Notes under the pieces: generated by a model | What the model was told of the DNA's origin: nothing | The model's input: only the letters and a program-made list of their open reading frames with translations | Database searches by the model: none | Made by a program: the position numbers and the translations under genes | DNA from: Linepithema humile | Lineage: Eukaryota; Arthropoda; Insecta; Hymenoptera; Formicidae | Assembly (NCBI RefSeq): GCF_040581485.1 | Contig: NC_090131.1 | Span: 27,974,532-28,038,531, forward strand | Direction: 5' to 3' | DNA: 64,000 nucleotides | Part shown: in pieces, positions 49,201-60,540 of the stretch | Numbering within the stretch: position 1 is the first letter of the stretch | Layout of the letters: the number at the start of each line of letters is the position of its first letter

Positions 49201-52200
49201 TTTTCCTCTTGAGCGGATGTTTCGGCGTTTTTCCACTCACCGATTGCATTTACATTACTTGCATTTGCGAAAGGGTGAAAAGATCAACCATCGAGCTTTG
49301 TGTTTTTTTTGCATATTTTTATTCAAGAATTGTCCTTATTAAAATAAATAATAGTGGTGTGTATAATTACACGTTTGTAATGAAGTGGAACCAAAATTGA
49401 TTGATTTATTAGCGCGGTACGATAACGCGTAATGATAGCTTCGACATATAAATCGTATTTATATTTTAATTAATAAAGAAACATACGATTTTGGAAACTA
49501 TATATTTAAATAATTTTTTTAAAGCACTTTACAATTTTATTTTATTTCTATTTTATTTGAAGATTTTATGTCGTAAAAATATATGTAACAGGCATATGCA
49601 ATATTATTTAAATACAATACTATGATATGATTTACATATACAATTATTATAAGTACACATATTTATGTAGTTGTAAGCATTACGTAATAAATAAAAAAAT
49701 TGGCTGGTACAACTAGCGAAAGGCAAAGATCGATCATAAGAAAAAATTGCTCAAAAGAATTTTGCAAATTACAGTAAATAGATGTTTTGCTTTTATCAAA
49801 TTTTTAAAAAATTATTGTTTAGATTTAAATTTAACGTTTTCTCGTGCTGTTTTGATTAGCGTGCCTACTTATTTCATCAACACTCTCTTTCTTTTCTTCG
49901 CATCTAATCAACCAAAATTATGAATTATTTATTACTAGAAAATTACTTATTTATGATATGTAATTGTGACAAACTGCATAACAGACTTTCCAGATATAGT
50001 GTACGTACAAGAAGAGCTTCTGTTTTATGATACCTAATTTTGTAAATAACATCTGCAGTAATATGAGTACATAACTTTATTACACATATAATCAAGTAGA
50101 ATTCTTAAATAGGATTCATAAATTGGAAATCTTTTGATGATGATTTTACCGACAGCTACTTTAATAAGGCAGCTGTAAAACTGAGACCCCGATTAGTGTT
50201 AAGCCTTAGTGAACGTTCGCCAGACGGAGACACCTTTATCTGCATCAATAATGTTTAACATTTTAATTGTTAGCTGACAAATTTTAGTAATGTATTTTTG
50301 TAATATTAAACATTTTTTAAATATATTTATAAAATGTGTAATGGTTAAAAAGAAGCTAATTACTTTATCTAGACATTACACGAATGTTATAAGCAATATG
50401 ATATAACATTTACTTAAACTAAATCTTTATGAGAGATTTGTTGATGAATTTGAGAGACTTTCACTTATTTTAAATAATGATTTAATATGGACGGCAATAA
50501 AGTTTCCATCGACAGTCAGCCGACCGATGCATATTGATCTGTAAAGAGTTAAGGTCCGTCTGATTATAGCTAAACAAATCAGTTTGAGTTGGACTGATCG
50601 AGAATGAAAGGCGGACAGGCGACTAATAATGGTGATAAGTTCACGTGAATTTCGACAAAACCAGTTTTTACTTCATTGCTGACTGATCTGGCTTCCTTTA
50701 TAAGTGACGATTTACCTCATTTTTAACTTACCCATAGATCACCATTTCTCTTTTCTTTTTTTTTAATTTTTCAATCTGGAAGAAGCAATTATGTTAAGCA
50801 AAATGTAATACATAAAATGGACAGTTGTTTTTTTTTTAATTTTTGCATCTACTTTTTTTCAAAATACTTACATTTTGTACTATAATTGTTATATTTTTTA
50901 TTTAAAGAATTGTAATTTAATATGCAAATATGAATTATATAGATATATTTTATTTTTTTATATTTTTTAATATGTGAATTACGTATCTATATATTTGATT
51001 TATATTTTATTTTTATATAATACTAACTAGTGTTAATATAACACAGTTATATTATTCTTGCCTTTATTTCTCTTTACGGAAAATTGTAGTGGTTTTACCA
51101 GATACAGACGGAAGAATACGCTGCAAACACGGCGTTGCGAATCGCACAAATGGTCTGACAGCACATCGCACACTGACCGTGCATTTGTGCAATGGAAAGT
51201 CCAACGGCCGTCCCCTCGTATGTTCCATTCTTTTTTCCCCTTCGATTTTATTGCGCTTGATTGAGCATCCAAGTTTCGCTAAAGATATAAATTTTATTGT
51301 ACTCCACAATTTATGTCTAAATTATTACTACATTTTCTCAAAAAATGTAGAAATAAAATATGTGGTAATAATTTTTAGCATCACATATATGTCAAAATAA
51401 CTGTTATTTTGCTAAATAATTACAATATTATATGGAATTTCTTATGATCTGTTTTATATTATGGCGATTGTAACATTGGAATGATTTATATGTAAAAAGT
51501 GAAAGGTTACTAACTCTTCATTTTACGTGTATTAAAGAAATATTTAAAATTCATATTTTGTATCCGTTTTTTTATTATGCATATTCTGAAATTTTGTGAA
51601 TAATTTTCAAAAGTGAAATATTTCAACGGTCGTAAACTATCATTTTCTCTAAATTTGCATTTTGCATATTTTAGTATTTTGTGAAAAAGTTCAAAATAAT
51701 TGTTGTCTCGAAATTTATTACTTTAATTATTTATTATTCGATAGTGTGTGTGTGTTAAATAATCTTGTTAAATAATTTTTGAATTTCAAAATCTGCAAAA
51801 AATTTACAAAAAGAATTATTATAGTAGCCAAACTATCAAATGATCAATTAAGTGATTCAGTGTCAGAGTTGCCTAAACAACAGTTTTTTTGAAATAAGTT
51901 ATTGAAGTCAAAACTTGGACATAATTTTTAAAATTACAGGAATTAGTAATTACAAAATTTTGCTGTTTAGACAACTGTGGCACTGAACCACTCGATTAAA
52001 TTATAATTTCGTAATGAAACTCATGAAATATAAATACAAGTTGCATAATGCATGTCGTTCGAAGCAACTCGTAAAATAGAATTCTCCAAGATTTCATCTT
52101 CATCGACTTTCCATTCTGCGTATACTTAGCTGAATTGGCTACTTTCGACTACTGAGCCATGAGAATTATCATTAGCGCGAGCGAGTGTGAACGCGTCCTT

Positions 52201-53076
52201 GCTTTGTGTCTGATGAAAAGCAGGATGCAGTTTCTCATTACCGAAGCTTGCTCTCATTGTTACCTCTTAGAATTTCACGATCACGGGTATGGCTGAAAGA
52301 ACTTCACTCTACTGCCACAATTTCACTTCATCGATTGTTTTATAAGAAAAATACATCTGTGAAATAAAAACATGGTTTTTTTTATTGAGAAAAACAAAAC
52401 TAAATTGTTGACCTTAAAGTTGATTTTTAAAAAATTCTAAATGTATAAAAAAATTAATGTGTTTTGAAACTTGCTCGTCGAGTTTTTATTATTATGTGTA
52501 ATATCTAACGATGTAAGTTAACAAGTGAATACGGCCGGAAATTATATTTAATTTAACAATAGACTCTTAATAAAGCTAAGTATTGTGAAACAGTTGTGTT
52601 CGGTATCGACGACGTTGTTTCACCCGGAAGAGGACGCATAAACGGTGAACTCGTTTCGATGAGTTCCGCGCATCGACGACGATTTACGCGCAATCGCTTA
52701 ATCACGCGGTAATCAGCGGCCGCTCGTCGCCGTCCAATGTAATGCCCGTTCACTATCGTCAGAAAATTTCGCCATTTACAACACTACAAAGTTGCTACAC
52801 GCTTTTACAAGATTAGGTACTCGTCGTCCTTACGAAAGTCACTCGTGTCTGTCATCACGTGCGTTTCGCATTACATACTCGCCCGCCTGCCCGCAATTAT
52901 CTAAATATCGGAGAGAGGAAGACCTCGTCGAGAAGGAAACGCAACGACGGAAGTGAGCGCGACCGCCGCCGCTCCGATGCACGTTATGATTACCGAAGCC
53001 GATATCTCGATGGTGTATGGAAAAAAATGCATGCTTCCGCGATCGGGGAAAAACAGACCTCTGATTAGGGCCAGCC
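43219..53076. other. 10 kb AT-rich intergenic region between divergent secreted genes
   Basis: No coding exon, RNA gene or transposon could be supported. Two GC-richer spots stand out, at 51080-51240 and 52600-53070; the latter adjoins the promoter of the plus-strand gene. Regulatory elements shared by the divergent pair could be here. Confidence 0.4.
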
Positions 53077-53112
53077 TATAAAGTAGCCATTTTTCTAGTC
53101 AACTGTCCAGTT
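53077..53112 (+). promoter_or_regulatory. Predicted TATA/initiator promoter of the plus-strand modular gene
   Basis: TATAAAG at 53077-53083 is followed by TCCAGTTCC with the start A near 53109, a spacing of 32 bp. This is a canonical insect TATA plus initiator. The leader continues towards the ATG at 53506 and may be spliced: a GTGAGT donor is at 53248 and a pyrimidine-led acceptor near 53331. Confidence 0.5.
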
Positions 53113-53505
53113 CCTCAAGTGCAATCCTCCTACGAGCTCTTCCTTCCGAGACCGGTCTAGTTCTTTAACAAAATTAAACGAACTGTCGATTAAATAATTT
53201 CATTTTATTGACAAGCTCAATTAAGTTATCTCGACATGTAACTTGGTGTGAGTGGAGGATAGTCATTCTGCTTTATTATAATTGTGAGTGAAGTGTGAAA
53301 TCGAAAGCACAAGTGTTCTATTTTTAAGCAGTTATGAGTTAATTTAGTCATAAAAATTATGTCAAAATAAATCAATGAAATATAAGAGACAATGCAGATT
53401 TTCCATGGAAAATCATGACATCAACATTGCTTGTTAATTATTTATACCTAAAATTACAAATTTCTTGAGCAAGATAATAGCATTTGGAACATAATAATTT
53501 TCAAG

Positions 53506-56500
53506 ATGCTCCTTGTATTGTCCCGGTTAAACTGCATTTTAATTTTGGTGATGTCCAACATCGCGATCTCGGCGCCTGTGAAATCCCGGAAGCGTTCGAC
53601 GAACGAAAGTGAAAGAGGTTTTTCGACCTCCCCGAAAATCTTGGAGATCCAGTTACCGCTCAAGATTACATCGAAGGAAGACTTACTCGCCTGGTCCAAG
53701 TACGTAATGAATCTGGTGACTTCGAAGATCAACTTCACGGCGAACAATTTGAGTAATGCGCAATCGGATAAACGACAGCCTTTTATGGATAATTCCGACT
53801 TCAAGTCGAAAGAAATGATGAAGAAGGGCTCTCCCGACGAGAAGCGGCAAGGCTTGAATTATCCGGCGCGCAGACTCAAGGAGCCGCCTATGCAGAGAGG
53901 TGACGAAAAAGTGGTTGCTTATCCCTTGCCAATAGGAGAAATGAAAGCTACCGATCCAATGCAGGATCCCTTCGGCCTGTCAACATCGGGTATCAACGAG
54001 CCGACCGATTTCGGACAATACGCGAACTTTGGAGATCCAGCTGCCGCATTCGGAAGTCCCTTCCAGCAAAGCGAGATCGACATCTTCGGGAGCCCCGAGA
54101 TTTTTTTACAGCCACCCGCCGCCACGTATCTCCCGTTGCCATTGACGGGGTTCAATATCGCTACGTACGAGAACTTTATTGATAAAAACGCTTCCGTCTT
54201 CGAGGAGCCGGCGAAGCTTCAGACTACGAAGAATGCCCTTAATTTTCACATCAAGCCTTTCGATAACGAGCTCGGCGGACAAGTGTTACCGATCAATATA
54301 AACGATGAATTAACTAATAGAAATTCAAGCTTCGACAGACCATTGTTGACTTTCCCATTCCAAGCGCTGGTGACAATCACTCGACAGCCTGCAGCAGCTA
54401 CAATAGTAGATCCGAATAAGCGGCCGAAGGATCACTTTACGATTCGTAACAAAGAACCTTTTAACAGGTTTCCACCGTTCTTTGAAAAAAACTATACACT
54501 TACGAATGAATCCGGACAAGTCAACGTCATTCTCAATAATTTTACTACAGATGCGAGGAAAAATAAAATACAGAAAGGAAATGTGGAAAAGGAAGGAAAA
54601 GCGAGGAAGGAACAAAATGCGCGTGGGAATAAAAAGAAAAGCGAGAAAAAGACGAAGACTGCAACGAAGAAGCAACATTCGTCGATAAAGCGACAATCAT
54701 CTGCACTCGGCGATTTGTTGAGAATGTTGGGTATCCTGAGAAAACTGCCGAAAAATTCCACCGAAGTCAGCGTCGCGACACCTGTACTGTCTATCTTAAA
54801 AGGTACGAACTCGCAGAAAATACAGGTGGCCTTTGAGGACGAGGTAAGTAGATGACGAATATAATTTTATTATTTTTTTTATAAATAACATATGCTTTAT
54901 TTTTTTTTAATTTTACAAGTATCGTCAATTTCATTTACTTAACTTTTAATTTCACAAATACACTTCAAATAATTTGCATTCAAGCTAACGAACGTCAATT
55001 AAATTTGTAATACCGGAAAGAGATAAATACGTCATGACCAAAAGAGTAGCACATTTATGCAACGCTTATAAAAAATAAAGCTGATATTATCGCAATTTTA
55101 TTTGCGAAATCACTATAAAGAATTGGATCAATAGTCATGCTTGACAAGTGGTTCTTAAACGTGAAAGTTAATCTGCTTCGTATTTGCATCCGCGTTTAGA
55201 AATTAAATCGCACTTTGATTGTGCACAGTTGTTTAGTACATCTTTCTCGCTCGTTAAATCTATCGGATTTTATTAATCTTCGAAAATTACACTTTACAGC
55301 ATTAATTATACGTATTTAGCTTATCGTATTTTACGCATTGTTAAAAAAATAATATAGATAAGTGTAGATAAATTATATAGATAAAAATGGATAGAAATTT
55401 AGAATCGCCACAATTGCGGAAAAGTGAAATTCAGAATACGCAATCGACGAACACGATATTTCACGAATCGCGACATTCGAATTTATAAATATGTATGGAA
55501 GTGTCATGTCAACGTTACACAAGTGAGAATCAGAATTTTTTCTCTTGTACTTACTATAAGCAGAAATAATGATGAAATCCGTGAATTCATGTCGAGGGTA
55601 ATAAAAATAATGAACTAATAAGAAATACAAAAAACCTGATTTTTCACTTTATATGCGCAGTAATTTTGTTGGCAATAAATTATTGTATTTATTTACATAT
55701 TTTACACTTGCTAATTAATATGGCAAATTAAAAAGGTTTGAATTAAAATATCACTAACTCAATTATTTATTTCAGTTGCCTAATCGGGGAAGACGCAATC
55801 AAACGTTTCTAGCGCAGCAATTAAATGTACGCACAATTTGTATTTTTCCATTTGTTATAAAAGTATTGCGTAAAGTTATTTATTACGGTAATATTTATTG
55901 TGTGTGATGATATTGATTATGTGATAATGCTAAATGTAGGGTGATGACGATGACGATGGCGATGACGATGGCAATGCCGATGGCAATGCCGATGGCAATG
56001 CCGATGGCGATGCCGATGGCGATGTCGATAGCGATGACGATGGCAATGGCGATGACGATGAGCAGAGTGAAAAACAAGAAGATGATGATGACGAGGAAGA
56101 AGAAGAGGGTGGATCTATACAAGCCATACTCGATTTATTACCATTAGCTGCGCCAATTCTTGAAGAACTTAGTGATGTACGATAATGCATCAACAAACTT
56201 GCATACGTATACTGCTAAAATATTTTTTAATTTTCCATATGTTTGATCTCTCTCACACTTTACGTTATATCGCAATTTCAGAATTAAATTTAGCGTGTAA
56301 AAACATTAATATGCAATATGCAATATTTTATCTACAATTTATAATATATTTCAGCCGGAATCCGATGTCGATATAGCGGAGGTGCTTCAAGGCGCAATTC
56401 CTCTTCTCGAAGGACTTTCTGACGTAAGATTGAAAATTTCTACGCACGTCCCTCTCATTTATAATAAAATTTAATTATATAATGACAAAGTATCCATCTT

Positions 56501-57921
56501 TTTCTAGCCAGATGAGGAAGGAGGAGTCGATATTCCAGCAGTCCTACTGCCACTCTCTCAAAAACTCAGCGAAGTAAGCTTAGTGAACAATAATTTCCAA
56601 CTAAATCAGCTAAAGACTAAAATATGAAATCACTTTGTTTCAGGGGCCAGAAGGACAAGGTAGTGATTCTGGCGCTATTTTAGGACCTATCATTCAATTG
56701 ATAGCACCGTTGATCGGACCTCTTTCGGGCCCTCTGATCGGTCCGTTGAGTCGCACCAGCAGCGGTGTAAGAATTTTATTTCGTAAAATTAAGGAAATGC
56801 GAATATGTGAAAAAAATTGCATAAATTTTATGCAAAAATGAGAATAAATATAAACGGACAGCTTTTGATTTAATTTTTAGCCCGGAGGTAAAGAGGGATC
56901 GGCATCTTTAATTACGTCATTAACTGGTCCTCTTAGTACGGTAATTTATAATTTTAGAAATCCTCTCAAATTTATGACTTGTATTTTTTAATAGCGGTCT
57001 TATATCATCATTTATTTGTCGATTTTAGCCGCAAGATGCATACGGGCAGTCAGTATTGTCGGGCCTTATCGCCAGTATTACTTCTAAGCTGAGTAAAGTA
57101 CGCATCACAAGATTATGATTTCCGCATATTTTTCGTATGCTTATTCGATGATTTTTCTTCTATTTTAATTTTTTTATATATTTTACTAAACAAGATAAAC
57201 GCTTTTTGTGTCTATATCTCAGGAACTCTCCGCTCAAGCTGGTAATTCTGACGTTAAACCTCTAGTTAGCTCACTTGTGTCAGGTGTGCTTGCTGGTGCC
57301 AGTGCAGGTTCCAGCGGTCCTGCTAAAAGTCCTACTTATCAAGGCGGTCCTACTTATCAAGGCGGTCCTACTTATCAAAAACCCGATGCATACTATGCAC
57401 CTACAACGTATGGTGGCTACGGTTATAAACCGGTGGGTAATTTTTTTCTTTCTATCCTTTTTTCCAATAAATCTTTATTCACTAAACTGACAATTAGAAA
57501 TTTTATCTTACATTTATTCAGTAATTGTGTGTAAAAAAATAATTTTCTGCTGTACTATATTTGGGCAGAAATGCTTGAAAGAAATTCTCAATCGACTTTG
57601 TAGCCGCCTCCAAGTTTCAAGGACATGATAAGCGCGTCCTTAAAGGAGATCCTCGGCGCTATCTTGAAGCTATCGGCTGCGTCATCCTCCTCCAGTGCGG
57701 GTCTATCAGGCGCGTCGTCAACCTCCAGCGCTCAACTGTCAACTACTTCATCGGAATCGAAGGAGCCGCCCAAGCCCGAGTACGGTGCACCCATGTACAG
57801 TGCACCCACGTACCACCCAACAAATCCACCTTATTCACCACCTCTGAGACCTCCGTCGGATGATTCTCCCGCAGAATTTGTGCGAAGACACCTCCGATAT
57901 CAAATAAGGAAATTTATTTAA
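53506..57921 (+). CDS. Secreted modular protein with repeated phase-0 mini-exons, about 846 aa
   Basis: Ten exons: 53506-54843, 55776-55826, 55940-56176, 56355-56423, 56508-56573, 56644-56766, 56881-56940, 57029-57097, 57223-57432 and 57604-57921. All nine introns are phase 0 with clean GT-AG ends. Exon 1 (446 codons) has a signal peptide ending about residue 23 (NIAISA|PV), a KSRKR site, several N-glycosylation sites and a Lys/Arg-rich tail. Exon 3 is an Asp-rich array followed by IQAILDLLPLAAPILEELSD. The next exons each carry a short hydrophobic helix: DIAEVLQGAIPLLEGLSD, DIPAVLLPLSQKLSE, ILGPIIQLIAPLIGPLSG, SLITSLTGPLS, SVLSGLIASITSKLSK. Exon 9 has PTYQGG repeats and YGGYGY; exon 10 has DMISASLKEILGAILKLSAA, a Ser-rich run, YGAPMYSAPTYHP and a basic C-terminus. 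The style suggests an extracellular or cuticle-like structural protein. I do not recognise a named family. Confidence 0.85.
55940..56072 (+). repeat. Coding minisatellite of Asp codons (GATGGC / AATGCC units)
   Basis: In-frame repeats of GATGGCAATGCC and GATGGCGATGCC encode an array such as DGNADGNADGDADGDVDSDD. The DxDxDG spacing resembles calcium-binding loops of thrombospondin-3 or EF-hand type, although no full domain of either is present. Confidence 0.8.
57331..57378 (+). repeat. 18 bp coding repeat PTYQGG
   Basis: CCTACTTATCAAGGCGGT occurs twice exactly, then a third time as the first 12 bases, encoding PTYQGG-PTYQGG-PTYQ. The exact copies point to recent slippage or selection for a Tyr/Gln/Gly motif of structural proteins. 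Confidence 0.9.
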
Positions 57922-60451
57922 TGGACAATTTGTACAATTTTGATACAATTTTGATACAATTTTGATACTGTGAAAATGCTTAGAATTAATTTTTAGCTTT
58001 ATAGTGAAAATCTCTTTGAAAAGACTTTTTGCATAGATGGAATATGGAGCAAGAGCCGACGCGTGACTTCTTTTAGAAATCCTGATAATGATTTTGCAAC
58101 AATGAACTCATTATAATTGAAAACATGTGGGTATATTGGTTTCTGTTTAATAACAGGATAATCTAATTGCGAAGAACACAGATGATGTCAGCGCAAATTA
58201 TCATTTTAGCCTCATTTACAATATCATCTACGAATAATTAAGTGTGAGATATATAAAAAAATTGTCAATTACATTTTAACGACTAAGATTAATAGATATT
58301 AAATAATCATCACACAATAACACTAGTACATGTAAATAATAAAGTTTATTTAATATTATGAAAAAAATAATCTTATTAATTAAAATTATTTACTACTATT
58401 ATTTTTTAATGGCATTAGTGAAAAGAGTCTTAAAAATGATTTGATTTTAACTGAAAAATATTTTCTAGAAAGTTATAATTATACAATAACTTTAACGAGA
58501 ACAAACAGCACTTCTTTTATTAGCAGGAAGAATATTTGTTTTATTCAGAACATGCACAGGATACGTAAAGGCGCATAAAGTGTATTTAAAAACCGGTTGC
58601 TTGCGTGCGTGCGCCAGTTATACATTATCCGGATCTGGTGCTACGTATCGTGTCCGGGATATATGCGCAAGAGTTCATACGCGGAAGTAACGAACATTTC
58701 TGCAGATGTTCAACTCCTTTCGGCACACTTCGTTCTTATAACTTTTTCCTGTTTAAACGAAACAAAATCTCTTGGATAAAAAAAAACATAACAGCTGACG
58801 AAGAACAGACTTACGAGATAATATGTAATTAAGAAAATTACATAGACAAACTTTACAATAAGCTGATAAGCATTACGCATTTCACGGATATGCAGTGCGT
58901 TCTGGACATGCACGTTTGCATGTCTTTCCTTGTTTTTCTTTTACCATTACGGATAGTCAGAATAATAATTTAACAATCTCAGCAAACAATTCTCTCTAAT
59001 AATGTGACGAAATGAGAATTACAAGTGTTGAAAATGTTGGTATTCGTTCACTGCGTAAAATCTGTTGAAGCCGGCAATTTGCATAGCTCGAAAATTTTTA
59101 ATGAGACGCTCGGAGCGCAGCATTATTCCCTTTCTTTCTCTCTTTCTTTTCCGAGCTCTATCTCTATCGTTTCTGCGTATAACCGGCACCCAAATCGAAA
59201 GTACCTCGGCGTCGTTATAAATCGACCGATTTACGCAATTCGCATAAAGTAACAATCCGTGTTCCCGTTTCTCCGCGTTTCTCTGCCCTTTGTGAACACC
59301 TTGTTTTATCTTTTTTTTTTTTAATTTTACCTGTCGGATGAAGAAATACGACTTGACACCACACGTTAACAATTTATTTTAATGGCTCGTGAAATTAACT
59401 AATAGTGCGCAAGGCAAGCAAACAGACAGGACGCAGATCTATGCATAACGTTGCGTACACGTCAATATAATTGCCTGAAGCAACAAATTGGTACTTGACT
59501 CTTTCGTTTAGTCGAAGGTGAAAGTCTGCGACACTAAAATTTCCCGCTGCATCATCAGGTGCAAGGAATTCGGTCTATGTTCCTCGAATTGAACTCTCAA
59601 ATAAAATCCCTAAGGATCTGACACACTTTCAATGTACATTTCGTAATAATCTATTTGCGTCAATCCGCGCTTGCTTCACGCGGTGATTTCAAAGTCTATT
59701 AATCGATGCATCTGACGTGCTCTGTGGTTTCACTTCGATGTCGGTCATATCTATATGATAAATCAAAAAGTCCCGAATACCTCTGACGGTAATAAAAATT
59801 AATTAGCCATACTTATATCCTGAATTTACGCATATTATTGACATCATTTTCCGAAATCCAAAAACGTGCTAAAATGCAATAAATTAAATCATATTAAATA
59901 GTTTTCTCTTACATTCTTTTATATTCTTTTGAAGTGAGTTTTACGGTCTGCTGATCGTCCTCTGCCGCGTATATCACCACCATAATACATATATGAGTAA
60001 TACGAATTAATTGTTGCGTTGTCTTCACACACAAGAATGAGTAGAAGAATTATCTGCATTTTTCAATATTTATCTATTTTTCTTTTGTCTTTTTAAAAAA
60101 TTTATTTTATTCGTATTTGTATCTCTTATTTTATAATTATTTTTGTTAATAACAAACAGTAATTTTCTCTCCAAATTGTGCGAAATAAGACAACTATAGA
60201 AAAAATACTATGAGTACATCGTGGTTGAAATTAGCGGCTCGGAATTTCCCAAGCATGTAGGCGCAATTAAGTGATTGCAATTAACGAGTAAGAAAAAGTT
60301 GCGGTTTCAACGACAAGTCACCTGATATTGCTTTTTATTTGATTAAAGACTTGTTTTTGTAAAAATGTCAAAGAATTGCGTCGTATCGATCCCCTCGATT
60401 ACTCTTTCAGGTGAAAGCACGTTTCACTATTTGACCTATGAATCTTTCTAG
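57922..60451. other. 3' UTR and spacer after the modular gene
   Basis: The first 420 bp are the probable 3' UTR, closing at the AATAAA at 58338. The remainder is AT-rich with a few unsupported open frames. Confidence 0.4.
58338..58343 (+). terminator. Polyadenylation signal of the modular gene
   Basis: AATAAA lies 417 bp past the stop codon, the first canonical signal I see after the gene. Confidence 0.5.
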
Positions 60452-60469
60452 ACGGACATTATACGGAAG

Positions 60470-60537
60470 ATGAACTTCTTCCGGCAAGCCAAGGCGCCAT
60501 GGCATTGCGTGCAGATATCACTTCTTGTCTTACTCGT
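60470..60537 (+). CDS. Candidate isolated signal-peptide start exon
   Basis: A strong acceptor (CTATGAATCTTTCTAG, at 60451) precedes ACGGACATTATACGGAAG and an ATG at 60470. The frame reads MNFFRQAKAPWHCVQISLLV then LL, a signal-peptide or anchor-like start, and meets a donor-like GTACGT at 60538. This would be a second exon carrying the start codon of a plus-strand gene whose body lies to the right, perhaps beyond the window. No partner exon is identified, so it may be chance. Confidence 0.35.
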
Positions 60538-60540
60538 GTA

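Noticed and set aside
51033..51400. Open frames on both strands in a GC-richer spot
   Set aside because: Neither strand shows splice logic or a recognisable domain, and the frames exclude each other.
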